From assembly GCA_020626545.1 (NCBI GenBank), contig JAHKZS010000246.1, positions 1 through 30,232 on the forward strand: 30,232 nt of DNA, written 5' to 3'. The notes beneath the pieces were generated by a model. It was not told the DNA's origin. It worked only from the letters and a program-made list of their open reading frames with translations, and searched no databases. The position numbers were made by a program, and so were the translations under genes. This DNA is from a bacterium. Its GTDB lineage: Bacteria > Bacillota > Clostridia > Oscillospirales > Acutalibacteraceae. Positions 7,310 to 14,074 of this stretch are shown piece by piece; the first letter of the stretch is position 1; each line of letters begins with the position of its first letter.

Positions 7310-7987
7310 ATGTATAAGATTTTATTGGTCGAGGACGACAGCAATATCCGCGCCGTAATCTCGAATTATTTTACAAAGAAAAAGGAAAATACCTTTGAGG
7401 TGGAAACTGCCGCCGACGGGCAGGAGGGCTTGGAAAAAGCGTATGAAAATAACTACGACTGTCTGTTACTGGACGTTATGCTTCCCGAGCTTGACGGCTT
7501 CGAAATCTGTAAAGAAATCCGCCATGAGAGCGATGTTCCTATAATCTTTATAACTGCTATGACTGACGAAAGCGATATTCTTAACGGCTACGCGCTAGGT
7601 TGCGACGACTATGTTGTTAAACCGTTTCCGCTTCCCGTATTATATGAAAAAACCGCGGCGCTAATTAAACGCTCTAAAGGACTTGTGCGTTCAAAAATTT
7701 ACTACGCGGGCAATCTTTCGCTTAACCCGAACAACGGTATGGTTATACTCGGTGATGAGGAAATTAAACTTACCGCCCGAGAGTACGGTATCTTAAAGGT
7801 GCTTATCGAAAACAAGGGCAGAATAATAAGCCGTGAGAAGCTTATGGATATGGTCTGGGGATATAACAGCGGAGTCGACGAGCGTGTGCTCGATACCCAT
7901 ATTCGAAACTTGCGTAAGGCGCTCGGAGCTGAGCGCAATCTGATTAAAACTGTTATCCGGCGGGGATATAAGATAGAGGATGATTAA
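7310..7987 (+). CDS. OmpR/PhoB-family response regulator
   Basis: Two-domain DNA-binding response regulator, 225 residues from this start. The receiver domain (2-118) has the acidic pair D9/D10, the phosphoacceptor D55 (LLLDVMLPELDG), T82 and K104 (VVKPF). A winged-helix Trans_reg_C domain follows (about 130-225), ending in the typical RGYKIE. An in-frame ATG seven codons upstream (7289) is less likely, because GGGGTGAT at 7299-7306 sits at the right distance for the ATG at 7310 and receiver domains begin near MYKILLVEDD. It is immediately followed by its kinase gene, without a gap. A TATAAT at 7253-7258 may be the -10 box, but no good -35 was found. Confidence 0.93.
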   Translation: MYKILLVEDDSNIRAVISNYFTKKKENTFEVETAADGQEGLEKAYENNYDCLLLDVMLPELDGFEICKEIRHESDVPIIFITAMTDESDILNGYALGCDDYVVKPFPLPVLYEKTAALIKRSKGLVRSKIYYAGNLSLNPNNGMVILGDEEIKLTAREYGILKVLIENKGRIISREKLMDMVWGYNSGVDERVLDTHIRNLRKALGAERNLIKTVIRRGYKIEDD

Positions 7988-9643
7988 ATGGAAAAAAGGT
8001 TGAAAAAAGAACGTAATAAGCTTTGTCGTCGAATAATTATAATCTTGTTCGCGGTATGGGTTGCGGTTTCGGCGTTGTTTTGCGCGATACGGCTTAATAT
8101 GGAAAAGACAAATATCCAAAGCCGGGAACTTGCCGAATTATCGAATAAAATGCAGCTCTTGTCGCTCGGCAACTTTGACCCGGATTTTATCGGTCAGGCT
8201 ATAACCCATAATAACGACTTTATAGACGAAGACAATAATCCTGATAAATTTGATAAACAGTTTTCGATTATGAACTCAAGGCTTTATTATGTAGTTGCCG
8301 ATACTGCTAAATCCATTGTAGTCCGTTACGGAATAAAAGGCGAGGACTATAATCCTAAGCTAATCGCTCTTTTAAATTACGATAAACTTAGAGAATCCAT
8401 AAGCGATACGCAGTATAAAAAGATAGCCCGGTATCTTAACGCCAAACGTCCGGATGGGAACTACTACGAGCTTGTTTGTACGAAGTTTTATATGGAAAAT
8501 ATCGACGTCTATCCGCTGGAGTTAAAGGTGGTTTTAGTGGACGCTTTGGATAAGCGATTTTTGGTTGACGATAATATCGCGGTTTTTAAGCTCAAAAAAC
8601 CTCAGCAAAAGCTGGGTGAAGTTTACGAGGACGGCGAGGTAACGCGCAATATTATTCCGAAAGATTTTTTACTACATAAGAAGTATAACCGAGATATTAT
8701 AAGTACACTTAGTCCTAAAGAACAAAAAGAAATCGTATATTTTAAGCGTACGGGTATGTTTGAGTATATCTTTTATGCTACCGACGCGCTTAATTTGCTC
8801 GAAACTGAGTCTGCAACTAAGCTCATTAAGCCTAAAAACGATACCTGGGTTGTACAGTACGCCGTAAAGTTTAATCTTTTCGATAATTGCAAAAGCGATT
8901 TAGCTCTCGGATTATCCGTATTTTTTGGATTTATTCTGATTATTACGGTTATTCTGTGCGTTATGATTTGGAATACCGTTAAGCAGCAGATTATCGGCGA
9001 ACAGAAAAGGCTCGATTTTACAAACGCGATCGCTCACGATATTAAAACTCCGCTGTTCGTAATAAGCGGGTACGCCTACAGCCTAAAGGAGAATATAGAC
9101 GAAGAAGAACGCGGCAGCTATATTGATAAAATCCTAGCGCAGACGGATAGTATTAATAACCTTGTCCATCGAATGATTGAACACAGTAAGCTCGATTCGT
9201 ATAAAATGAAACTGAATCTCAGCGAGTTTGATTTATACGAGCTGATAAAAGACTCCTCCGACAGCTCCGTTACTCTGCAAGACGGTAAAAAACTTAAAAT
9301 CACCCGCAGCGGAAATAACGTCATTAACGCGGATAAAGAGCTTATAAAAGAAGCGGCGCTTAATCTTATCGACAACGCCGTCAAGTACTCTCCCGCTGAC
9401 AGCGTTATCGAAATCAAGGTCGATAATAAAACCCTCGCTATATCCAATCCCTGCGAAAATATCGATAAAGCGGATTTAAAGGAAATATCCAAAGCGTATG
9501 TGAGAATAGATAAAAGCCGCCACCAAAAAGGTAACGGCTTAGGTCTTTCGATAGTTAATTCAATTTTGAATTTACACGAAGTAAAATATTCTATAAAAGT
9601 TAAAGACAACGTGTTTACTTTTAAAGCGCTTTTTAACGGATAA
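7988..9643 (+). CDS. membrane sensor histidine kinase
   Basis: 551 residues. A membrane helix at about 16-36, an extracytoplasmic sensor region of about 265 residues with no recognised fold, and a second helix at about 305-329. Then comes a HisKA dimerisation domain with the phosphoacceptor H350 (AIAHDIKTPL) and an HATPase_c domain with the N box NLIDNAVKYS (about 459-468) and G box GNGLGLSIV (about 515). The ATG directly follows the response regulator TAA, indicating translational coupling, so the two form a cognate pair. The stimulus cannot be told from sequence; the large outside domain suggests an extracellular ligand or envelope signal. Its last 11 bases overlap the 3' end of the convergent reductase gene. 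Confidence 0.92.
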   Translation: MEKRLKKERNKLCRRIIIILFAVWVAVSALFCAIRLNMEKTNIQSRELAELSNKMQLLSLGNFDPDFIGQAITHNNDFIDEDNNPDKFDKQFSIMNSRLYYVVADTAKSIVVRYGIKGEDYNPKLIALLNYDKLRESISDTQYKKIARYLNAKRPDGNYYELVCTKFYMENIDVYPLELKVVLVDALDKRFLVDDNIAVFKLKKPQQKLGEVYEDGEVTRNIIPKDFLLHKKYNRDIISTLSPKEQKEIVYFKRTGMFEYIFYATDALNLLETESATKLIKPKNDTWVVQYAVKFNLFDNCKSDLALGLSVFFGFILIITVILCVMIWNTVKQQIIGEQKRLDFTNAIAHDIKTPLFVISGYAYSLKENIDEEERGSYIDKILAQTDSINNLVHRMIEHSKLDSYKMKLNLSEFDLYELIKDSSDSSVTLQDGKKLKITRSGNNVINADKELIKEAALNLIDNAVKYSPADSVIEIKVDNKTLAISNPCENIDKADLKEISKAYVRIDKSRHQKGNGLGLSIVNSILNLHEVKYSIKVKDNVFTFKALFNG

Positions 9644-10268
9644 AATTAGTCATTTCGGGATTGTCGTCTGCCTTAGGCAGCGGCACTCCCGCTTTTTTAC
9701 CTGCGTCTATCAGCTTTAACATCCACGCCATATTCCTCGCTAAAGTCCTCATAGTGAATAAGCCTTCCTTATCCTGAGAGACCTCCTCGGGAGTGTTTCC
9801 GTGAACCATATTCCAGTAACGCGACGTTACTATCGGCATCTGCTGGTGGAGAAAATACTTGTTAATCTGATCTACCGCGGAAGTAGTACCGGCTCTCCTA
9901 GCGCTTACGACTGCCGCCGAGGGTTTTAATTTAAACGGGTGCGGATTCTGACTCGATGCCGAGAAAAATACCCTGTCCATAAAGCTCATAAGGCTTCCGT
10001 TAATTCCTGAATAATATACGGGAGAGCCGAATATGAATCCGTCGTAATCCTGAGCTAAAGCCGTGAACTCGTTAACCTTATCCTCGAAAACACACTTGCC
10101 CTTGTTTCTGCATTGATAACACGCGACGCATCCGCCGATAGCTTTCTTGCCGATTTGGAAAATATCAGCCTCGATATTTTCCTCGGCGAGCGTCTTTTTA
10201 ATCTCCGAGAGAGCTGTGTATGTACAGCCGTTTTTATTGGGACTTCCGTTAATTAATAATACTTTCAT
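9633..10268 (-). CDS. iron-sulfur-flavoprotein-like NADPH:FMN reductase family protein
   Basis: 211 residues, flavodoxin fold. It starts MKVLLINGSPNKNGCT, the FMN phosphate-binding loop of the FMN_red family, and has GSPVYYSGINGSLMSFMDR, the second flavin contact region. Between them is a compact cysteine cluster C47-x2-C50-x2-C53-x5-C59, the spacing seen in archaeal/clostridial iron-sulfur flavoproteins (Isf), which carry a [4Fe-4S] cluster. It is therefore likely an electron-transfer flavoprotein active under anaerobic conditions; the donor and acceptor are unknown. AAGGAGG precedes the ATG. It is divergent from the flavodoxin operon and its end overlaps the histidine kinase gene by 11 bp, so the two transcripts are antisense there. 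Confidence 0.87.
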   Translation of the reverse strand: MKVLLINGSPNKNGCTYTALSEIKKTLAEENIEADIFQIGKKAIGGCVACYQCRNKGKCVFEDKVNEFTALAQDYDGFIFGSPVYYSGINGSLMSFMDRVFFSASSQNPHPFKLKPSAAVVSARRAGTTSAVDQINKYFLHQQMPIVTSRYWNMVHGNTPEEVSQDKEGLFTMRTLARNMAWMLKLIDAGKKAGVPLPKADDNPEMTNFIR

Positions 10269-10291
10269 AATTGCCTCCTTATTTTACTAAT

Positions 10292-10320
10292 ATTATATAT
10301 TCAAATACCTGATATTTCAA
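10292..10320 (-). promoter_or_regulatory. promoter of the leftward flavin reductase gene
   Basis: On the minus strand TTGAAA (10315-10320), a 17-base spacer and TATAAT (10292-10297), followed by AAGGAGG (10274-10280) before the ATG at 10268. Confidence 0.75.
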
Positions 10321-10364
10321 TCACATTTTTTGAATAAAAGCAGACATTTTTAAAGAATAGTATC

Positions 10365-10394
10365 TTTACTTTATACACGATTTTTTGATATAAT
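10365..10394 (+). promoter_or_regulatory. promoter of the flavodoxin operon
   Basis: TTTACT (10365-10370), an 18-base spacer and a perfect TATAAT (10389-10394). The ATG at 10436 is preceded by AAGGAGG at 10424-10430. The -35 is weak, which would fit an activated or regulated promoter. Confidence 0.55.
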
Positions 10395-10435
10395 GTATTC
10401 AGATAATTTTTATTTGTCCATAAAAGGAGGAGCCT

Positions 10436-10951
10436 ATGAAAAATCTAATCATTTTTTATTCAAGACGCGGTCAGAACTATGTTAACGGTTCTGTAAAGAA
10501 TTTAGAGAAAGGTAACGCGGAGTATATCACCGCGTTTATAAAGGAAGCCGTCGGCGCGGACGTTTTTGAGGTCGATACCGTAAAGCCCTACGATACCGAT
10601 TATATGGTTTGTATCGAGGAAGCTAAGGCGGAACTGAAAGATAAAGCTCGTCCCGAGTTAAAGGAGTATCTCGACAGCGTAGAAGATTACGACAATATAT
10701 TTATCGTAGGCCCTAACTGGTGGGGAATTTACCCGATGGCTATGTATACTCAGCTCGAAAAGCTCGACTTTAGCGGAAAAACTGTCCACTTTGTAGTAAC
10801 CCACGAGGGTTCGGGTTTAGGCGGAGTGCCTAAGACTATGAAGGACGCCTGCAAGGGCGCTAAAATCGGTAAGAGCTTAGCCGTTCACGGCGCGAGCGCT
10901 CCCAACTCAAAGGCTCAGGTTCAAAAATGGGCTGAGAAAGCCGTTAAATAA
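10436..10951 (+). CDS. flavodoxin (Flavodoxin_4-like)
   Basis: 171-residue flavodoxin-fold protein. The N-terminal FMN loop reads FYSRRGQNY in place of the usual S/T-x-T-G-N-T, a variation seen in the Flavodoxin_4 group. IVGPNWWGIYPMAMYTQLE at about 95-113 is the second flavin-binding loop, and THEGSGLGG the third. It probably carries electrons for a partner reductase. It is first gene of a five-gene operon that includes an iron-sulfur aldo/keto reductase. Its TAA overlaps the next ATG by one base. Confidence 0.85.
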   Translation: MKNLIIFYSRRGQNYVNGSVKNLEKGNAEYITAFIKEAVGADVFEVDTVKPYDTDYMVCIEEAKAELKDKARPELKEYLDSVEDYDNIFIVGPNWWGIYPMAMYTQLEKLDFSGKTVHFVVTHEGSGLGGVPKTMKDACKGAKIGKSLAVHGASAPNSKAQVQKWAEKAVK

Positions 10952-11535
10952 TGGACGAACGTATAAAGAAACAACTCGAGTTTTCGCTCGAGATTGATAA
11001 AGAAAAGAACGTGTTTCGTCAAACTCACCTCTCGAATCACGGACGAAATGAAAACGACGCCGAACACGCCTGGCATATGGCGGTGATGGCTTATCTTTTA
11101 AAGGAGTATTCCAACGAGGAAGTCGATATCGCCAAGGTTATGATAATGTGCCTTATACACGATATCGTCGAAATCGACGCCGGCGATACCTACGCCTACG
11201 ATACCGAGGCTTTAAAAACTCAGAAAGAGCGTGAGAATAAGGCTAAGGAGCGTATATTTTCTATTCTTCCCGACGACCAGAAAGCCGAGTTTACCGCTAT
11301 TTTCGACGAGTTCGAGGCGTACGAGAGCGCCGAATCCAAATTCGCTCACGCTATGGATAACCTCCAACCGCTTATTTTAAACGATTCAAACGGCGGAGCC
11401 GATTGGCGCGAGCATAAGGCTAAAGCCGAGCAGGTCTATAACCGCCAGTCAAAAACACGGCTCGGCTCAGAAAAGCTTTTCGAGGTAGTTGACAGAATAA
11501 TTAAAGAAAATATAGAGAAGAAAAATCTTTTATAA
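10951..11535 (+). CDS. HD-domain hydrolase, YfbR/HDDC2-like 5'-nucleotidase family
   Basis: 194 residues, HD_3 family. Metal ligands are visible: H39 (AEHAWH), H70-D71 (LIHDIVEI) and D136 (AMDNLQP); the HDIVEIDAGDT segment, with E74 and D79, is typical of YfbR/HDDC2-type 5'-deoxynucleoside monophosphatases. A role in nucleotide salvage or clean-up is therefore likely, though substrates vary in this family. Its start codon overlaps the flavodoxin stop (TAATG), so translation is coupled; the ribosome site must lie within the flavodoxin 3' end. The aldo/keto reductase gene follows 13 bases later. Confidence 0.87.
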   Translation: MDERIKKQLEFSLEIDKEKNVFRQTHLSNHGRNENDAEHAWHMAVMAYLLKEYSNEEVDIAKVMIMCLIHDIVEIDAGDTYAYDTEALKTQKERENKAKERIFSILPDDQKAEFTAIFDEFEAYESAESKFAHAMDNLQPLILNDSNGGADWREHKAKAEQVYNRQSKTRLGSEKLFEVVDRIIKENIEKKNLL

Positions 11536-11548
11536 AGGAGTTCTTTGT

Positions 11549-12676
11549 ATGGAGAAAAATAAATTTTTCCCCGAGATTAACGGCAATTTCGCGTTCGGAT
11601 GTATGCGCCTTCCGATGAAGGAGGGCGAGGTGAACTACGACGAGTTTAAGGAAATGGCTGACGCATTTATAGACAGCGGCTTTAATTATTTTGATACCGC
11701 TCACGGTTATCTCGACGGAAAAAGCGAAACGGCTATAAGGGACTGTGTTTCGAAGCGCTACGACCGAAGCAGGTTTATACTTACCAATAAACTGACTGAT
11801 TTCTGCTTTAAAAAGGAAAGCGATATCCGCCCGTTTTTCGATAGACAACTCGGGTTGTGCGGAGTGGATTATTTCGATTTCTACCTTATGCATGCCCAAA
11901 ATATCGACAACTATCAGCTTTATAAGAAATGCCGCGCCTACGAAACGGCATTTGAGCTAAAAAAAGAGGGCAAAATCCGCCATGTCGGAATTTCTTTCCA
12001 TGATAAAGCGGAAGTTCTTGAGCAGATTTTAAATGATTATCCCGAAATTGAGGTGGTTCAGATTCAGCTCAACTATGTTGACTGGGATAATGAGAGTGTC
12101 GATACCAAGCGTGTGTACGAGGTCTGTGAAAAGTACAACAAGCCCGTGCTTGTTATGGAGCCTGTTAAGGGCGGAAGTCTTGTTAATCTTCCCGATGAGG
12201 CAAAGGCCGTTTTTGATGAACTCGGCGGCGGAAGTTACGCGAGCTACGCGCTGAGATACGCGGCGGATTTTCCGAATATCTGCGCCGTGCTCTCGGGTAT
12301 GAGCAATATGGCTCAGATGAACGATAACCTCAGCTTTATGCCAGAGTGTAAACCGCTTACCGATACGGAAAAATCCGCTATAATTAAGGTCTGTGACATT
12401 TTTAAATCCAAGCATTTAATCCCCTGTACCTCGTGCAGATACTGCGTGGCGGGATGTCCTAAAAATATCCTTATCCCCGAGCTGTTCGCTTGCCTTAACC
12501 AGAAAAAAGTTTTTAATAACTGGAATCAGAATTTTTATTATAATACCGTGCTTACCGCTCATAACGGAAAAGCTTCCGACTGTATTAAATGCGGTAAATG
12601 CGAAAAAGCGTGTCCTCAGCATTTAGAGATTCGAAAACTTCTCGTAGATGTTAAAAACGAATTTGAAAGGGAATAA
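11549..12676 (+). CDS. aldo/keto reductase with C-terminal two-[4Fe-4S] ferredoxin domain
   Basis: 375 residues. The AKR barrel (about 10-275) keeps the catalytic tetrad D49, Y54, K81 and H115 (FDTAHGY, NKL, YLMHAQN). The C-terminal part holds two clusters of the form Cx2Cx2Cx3CP: C293/C296/C299/C303 and C345/C348/C351/C355, enough for two [4Fe-4S] centres. Such AKR-ferredoxin fusions are common in anaerobic Firmicutes. The substrate is not known; ferredoxin or flavodoxin may exchange electrons with the iron-sulfur centres, consistent with the flavodoxin gene in the same operon. An AAAGGAG ribosome site precedes the ATG. The stop is three bases from the next gene. Confidence 0.92.
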   Translation: MEKNKFFPEINGNFAFGCMRLPMKEGEVNYDEFKEMADAFIDSGFNYFDTAHGYLDGKSETAIRDCVSKRYDRSRFILTNKLTDFCFKKESDIRPFFDRQLGLCGVDYFDFYLMHAQNIDNYQLYKKCRAYETAFELKKEGKIRHVGISFHDKAEVLEQILNDYPEIEVVQIQLNYVDWDNESVDTKRVYEVCEKYNKPVLVMEPVKGGSLVNLPDEAKAVFDELGGGSYASYALRYAADFPNICAVLSGMSNMAQMNDNLSFMPECKPLTDTEKSAIIKVCDIFKSKHLIPCTSCRYCVAGCPKNILIPELFACLNQKKVFNNWNQNFYYNTVLTAHNGKASDCIKCGKCEKACPQHLEIRKLLVDVKNEFERE

Positions 12677-12679
12677 ACT

Positions 12680-13228
12680 ATGACTGATGTAAATGTAAAA
12701 AATAAACTATCCGTAAAAGCTCAGACCTTATATACGCTCGGCGCGATAACCGCGGCGGTTTTACTTCCCCAGCTTCTTCATATTATGGGAGCTGTTTCGG
12801 GTACGGGAACCGCGTTAGGCGAAACATTTTTACCGATGCACCTGCCGATTATTCTTGTTGGATTTCTGGCGGGTCCTTACGCCGGCGCTGTTTCGGGACT
12901 TGTATCTCCGCTTTTAAGCTTTGCGTTTACCGGTATGCCCAAGGAAGTTATGCTTCCGTTTATGATGATTGAGCTTTTGTTTTACGGACTTACGGCGGGA
13001 CTTTTAAGCAACGTTAAAATCCCCGCTATCGCTAAGGTGTTAATTGTTCAAATTTCGGGTAGAGCCGTAAGAGCCGCGGCTATATTAATCGCGGTTTACG
13101 CTTTAAAAAACACTGCCGTTCCCGCGGCGGTAATTTGGAACAGCATTACCGCGGGCATCTTCGGAATTGCTTTACAATGGGCGCTTATTCCGCTGATTAT
13201 CTACAGAGTGGAGAATAAGAATGATTGA
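12680..13228 (+). CDS. ECF transporter S-component-like membrane protein
   Basis: 182 residues, about six predicted helices. LPMHLPIILVGFLAGPYAGAVSGLVSPLLSF is the pattern seen in substrate-binding S components of energy-coupling factor transporters: helix 1 ends near a P-H-xP motif, followed by a glycine-rich helix. The vitamin or metal it carries cannot be assigned. No EcfA or EcfT gene is nearby, as is normal for group II systems where the energising module is encoded elsewhere. A start at AAAGGGAATAAACT-ATG, three bases after the AKR gene, and an 8-bp overlap with the next gene show it is inside the operon. Confidence 0.78.
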   Translation: MTDVNVKNKLSVKAQTLYTLGAITAAVLLPQLLHIMGAVSGTGTALGETFLPMHLPIILVGFLAGPYAGAVSGLVSPLLSFAFTGMPKEVMLPFMMIELLFYGLTAGLLSNVKIPAIAKVLIVQISGRAVRAAAILIAVYALKNTAVPAAVIWNSITAGIFGIALQWALIPLIIYRVENKND

Positions 13229-13640
13229 CGAACTCACTTACGCTAAGGAAATGCTTATACGCGGGGGATATTCGCTCGTTGTGTGTTCGGGCGGGTATGT
13301 TTATACAAGTTCGGATAGAGGAATAAAACCTCTGCTCGAAATCGTTGATGACGAGAATTTACAGCATTGCTGCGCTTCCGATAAAATCGTCGGAAAAGCG
13401 GCGGCTATGCTTTATGTACTGCTTAAAGCCGAGGCTGTTTACGCCGAAGTTATGAGTAAGGACGCTGTAAATGTATTTGGGAGTTACGGTGTGAAATACG
13501 ATTATAAAGAGCTTGCCGATAAGATAATTAACCGTGATAAAAGCGGGCTTTGTCCGATGGAACTCGCCGTAAAGGATACAGACGATCCCCAAAAGGCTAG
13601 AGAGACTATCGAGCGGAAAATAAAAACTTTAGCAAGTTAA
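13221..13640 (+). CDS. DUF1893 family protein
   Basis: 139 residues resembling the DUF1893 family (the Thermotoga TM1506 structure belongs to it; fold related to the cytidine deaminase superfamily). Visible signatures are SDKIVGKAAAMLYVLL (about 54-69) and CPMELAV (about 111-117), plus an early VVCSGG segment. The biochemical function is not established. It is the last gene of the operon, overlapping the S-component gene by 8 bp; the tight coupling suggests a link to what that transporter imports. No terminator is obvious between it and the T-box promoter 28 bases downstream. Confidence 0.85.
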   Translation: MIDELTYAKEMLIRGGYSLVVCSGGYVYTSSDRGIKPLLEIVDDENLQHCCASDKIVGKAAAMLYVLLKAEAVYAEVMSKDAVNVFGSYGVKYDYKELADKIINRDKSGLCPMELAVKDTDDPQKARETIERKIKTLAS

Positions 13641-13668
13641 TGGGTTGAATTATTCACCGAAAAAACTA

Positions 13669-13697
13669 TTGACAAATAAAAAGATTTGTTGTAAAAT
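13669..13697 (+). promoter_or_regulatory. promoter of the T-box/trpB transcript
   Basis: Perfect TTGACA (13669-13674), a 17-base spacer and TAAAAT (13692-13697). The start near 13704 agrees with the first bases of the T-box Stem I. Confidence 0.8.
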
Positions 13698-13703
13698 GCT
13701 TTT

Positions 13704-13972
13704 AAACCGATGAGGAAGAGTGAGTAAACTCTGTATCCTTTCTTAAGAGAGCGGCGGATGGTGGAATCGTCGTAGAAAGAGCAGTTTTGAATGGGCTTCT
13801 GAGGGCGAGCAGAAACGCTTTGCGGAGTATGTGAGACGGAAAGACTATCCGTATAATTTGGTCAGCGTATGTTGGTACGCGTTGAGCGGACGTAAAAATT
13901 ACGTCAAGCGAGGTGGCACCGCAGGATTATTCCTGTCCTTGCATTTTTGCAGGGACAGGATTTTTATTTTTA
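13704..13972 (+). promoter_or_regulatory. T-box riboswitch, tryptophan-specific
   Basis: Leader RNA that binds uncharged tRNA and prevents termination. Seen directly: the Stem I base with GATGAGGAAGAG (K-turn region), the specifier segment GAATGGG with TGG at 13792-13794 (Trp codon), the invariant T-box AGGTGGCACCGC (13911-13922), and a terminator stem of 12 bp (TCCTGTCCTTGC 13931-13942 with GCAGGGACAGGA 13949-13960, one G-U), followed by TTTTTATTTTTA. The specifier matches the downstream tryptophan synthase gene. The antiterminator would pair the T-box region with the 5' side of the terminator. Tryptophan starvation should raise read-through. Confidence 0.95.
13931..13972 (+). terminator. 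T-box regulated intrinsic terminator
   Basis: 12-bp stem with a 6-base loop and a T-rich tail. It is the OFF state of the T-box and overlaps the antiterminator strand. Confidence 0.9.
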
Positions 13973-13988
13973 AAAAAAAGGTGATTCT

Positions 13989-14015
13989 ATGAAGCTTTTA
14001 ACTAAACGATGGTGA
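13989..14015 (+). CDS. possible Trp-containing leader peptide
   Basis: An eight-codon ORF between the T-box terminator and trpB encodes MKLLTKRW, with the Trp codon immediately before TGA. It has its own ribosome site (AAAGGTGATT, 5 bases before the ATG). The 60 bases after it can form small hairpins (CCTG/CAGG; ATTAAA/TTTAAT at about 14021-14040) before the trpB ribosome site. The design recalls the T-box plus Trp-rich leader peptide ahead of anti-TRAP in Bacillus subtilis, though here there is one Trp codon. Translation is inferred. Confidence 0.4.
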   Translation: MKLLTKRW

Positions 14016-14074
14016 ACCTGAATTAAACAGGCTTTAATTTAAAAATTATTATTGAATATAAAAGGAGAATTCTT

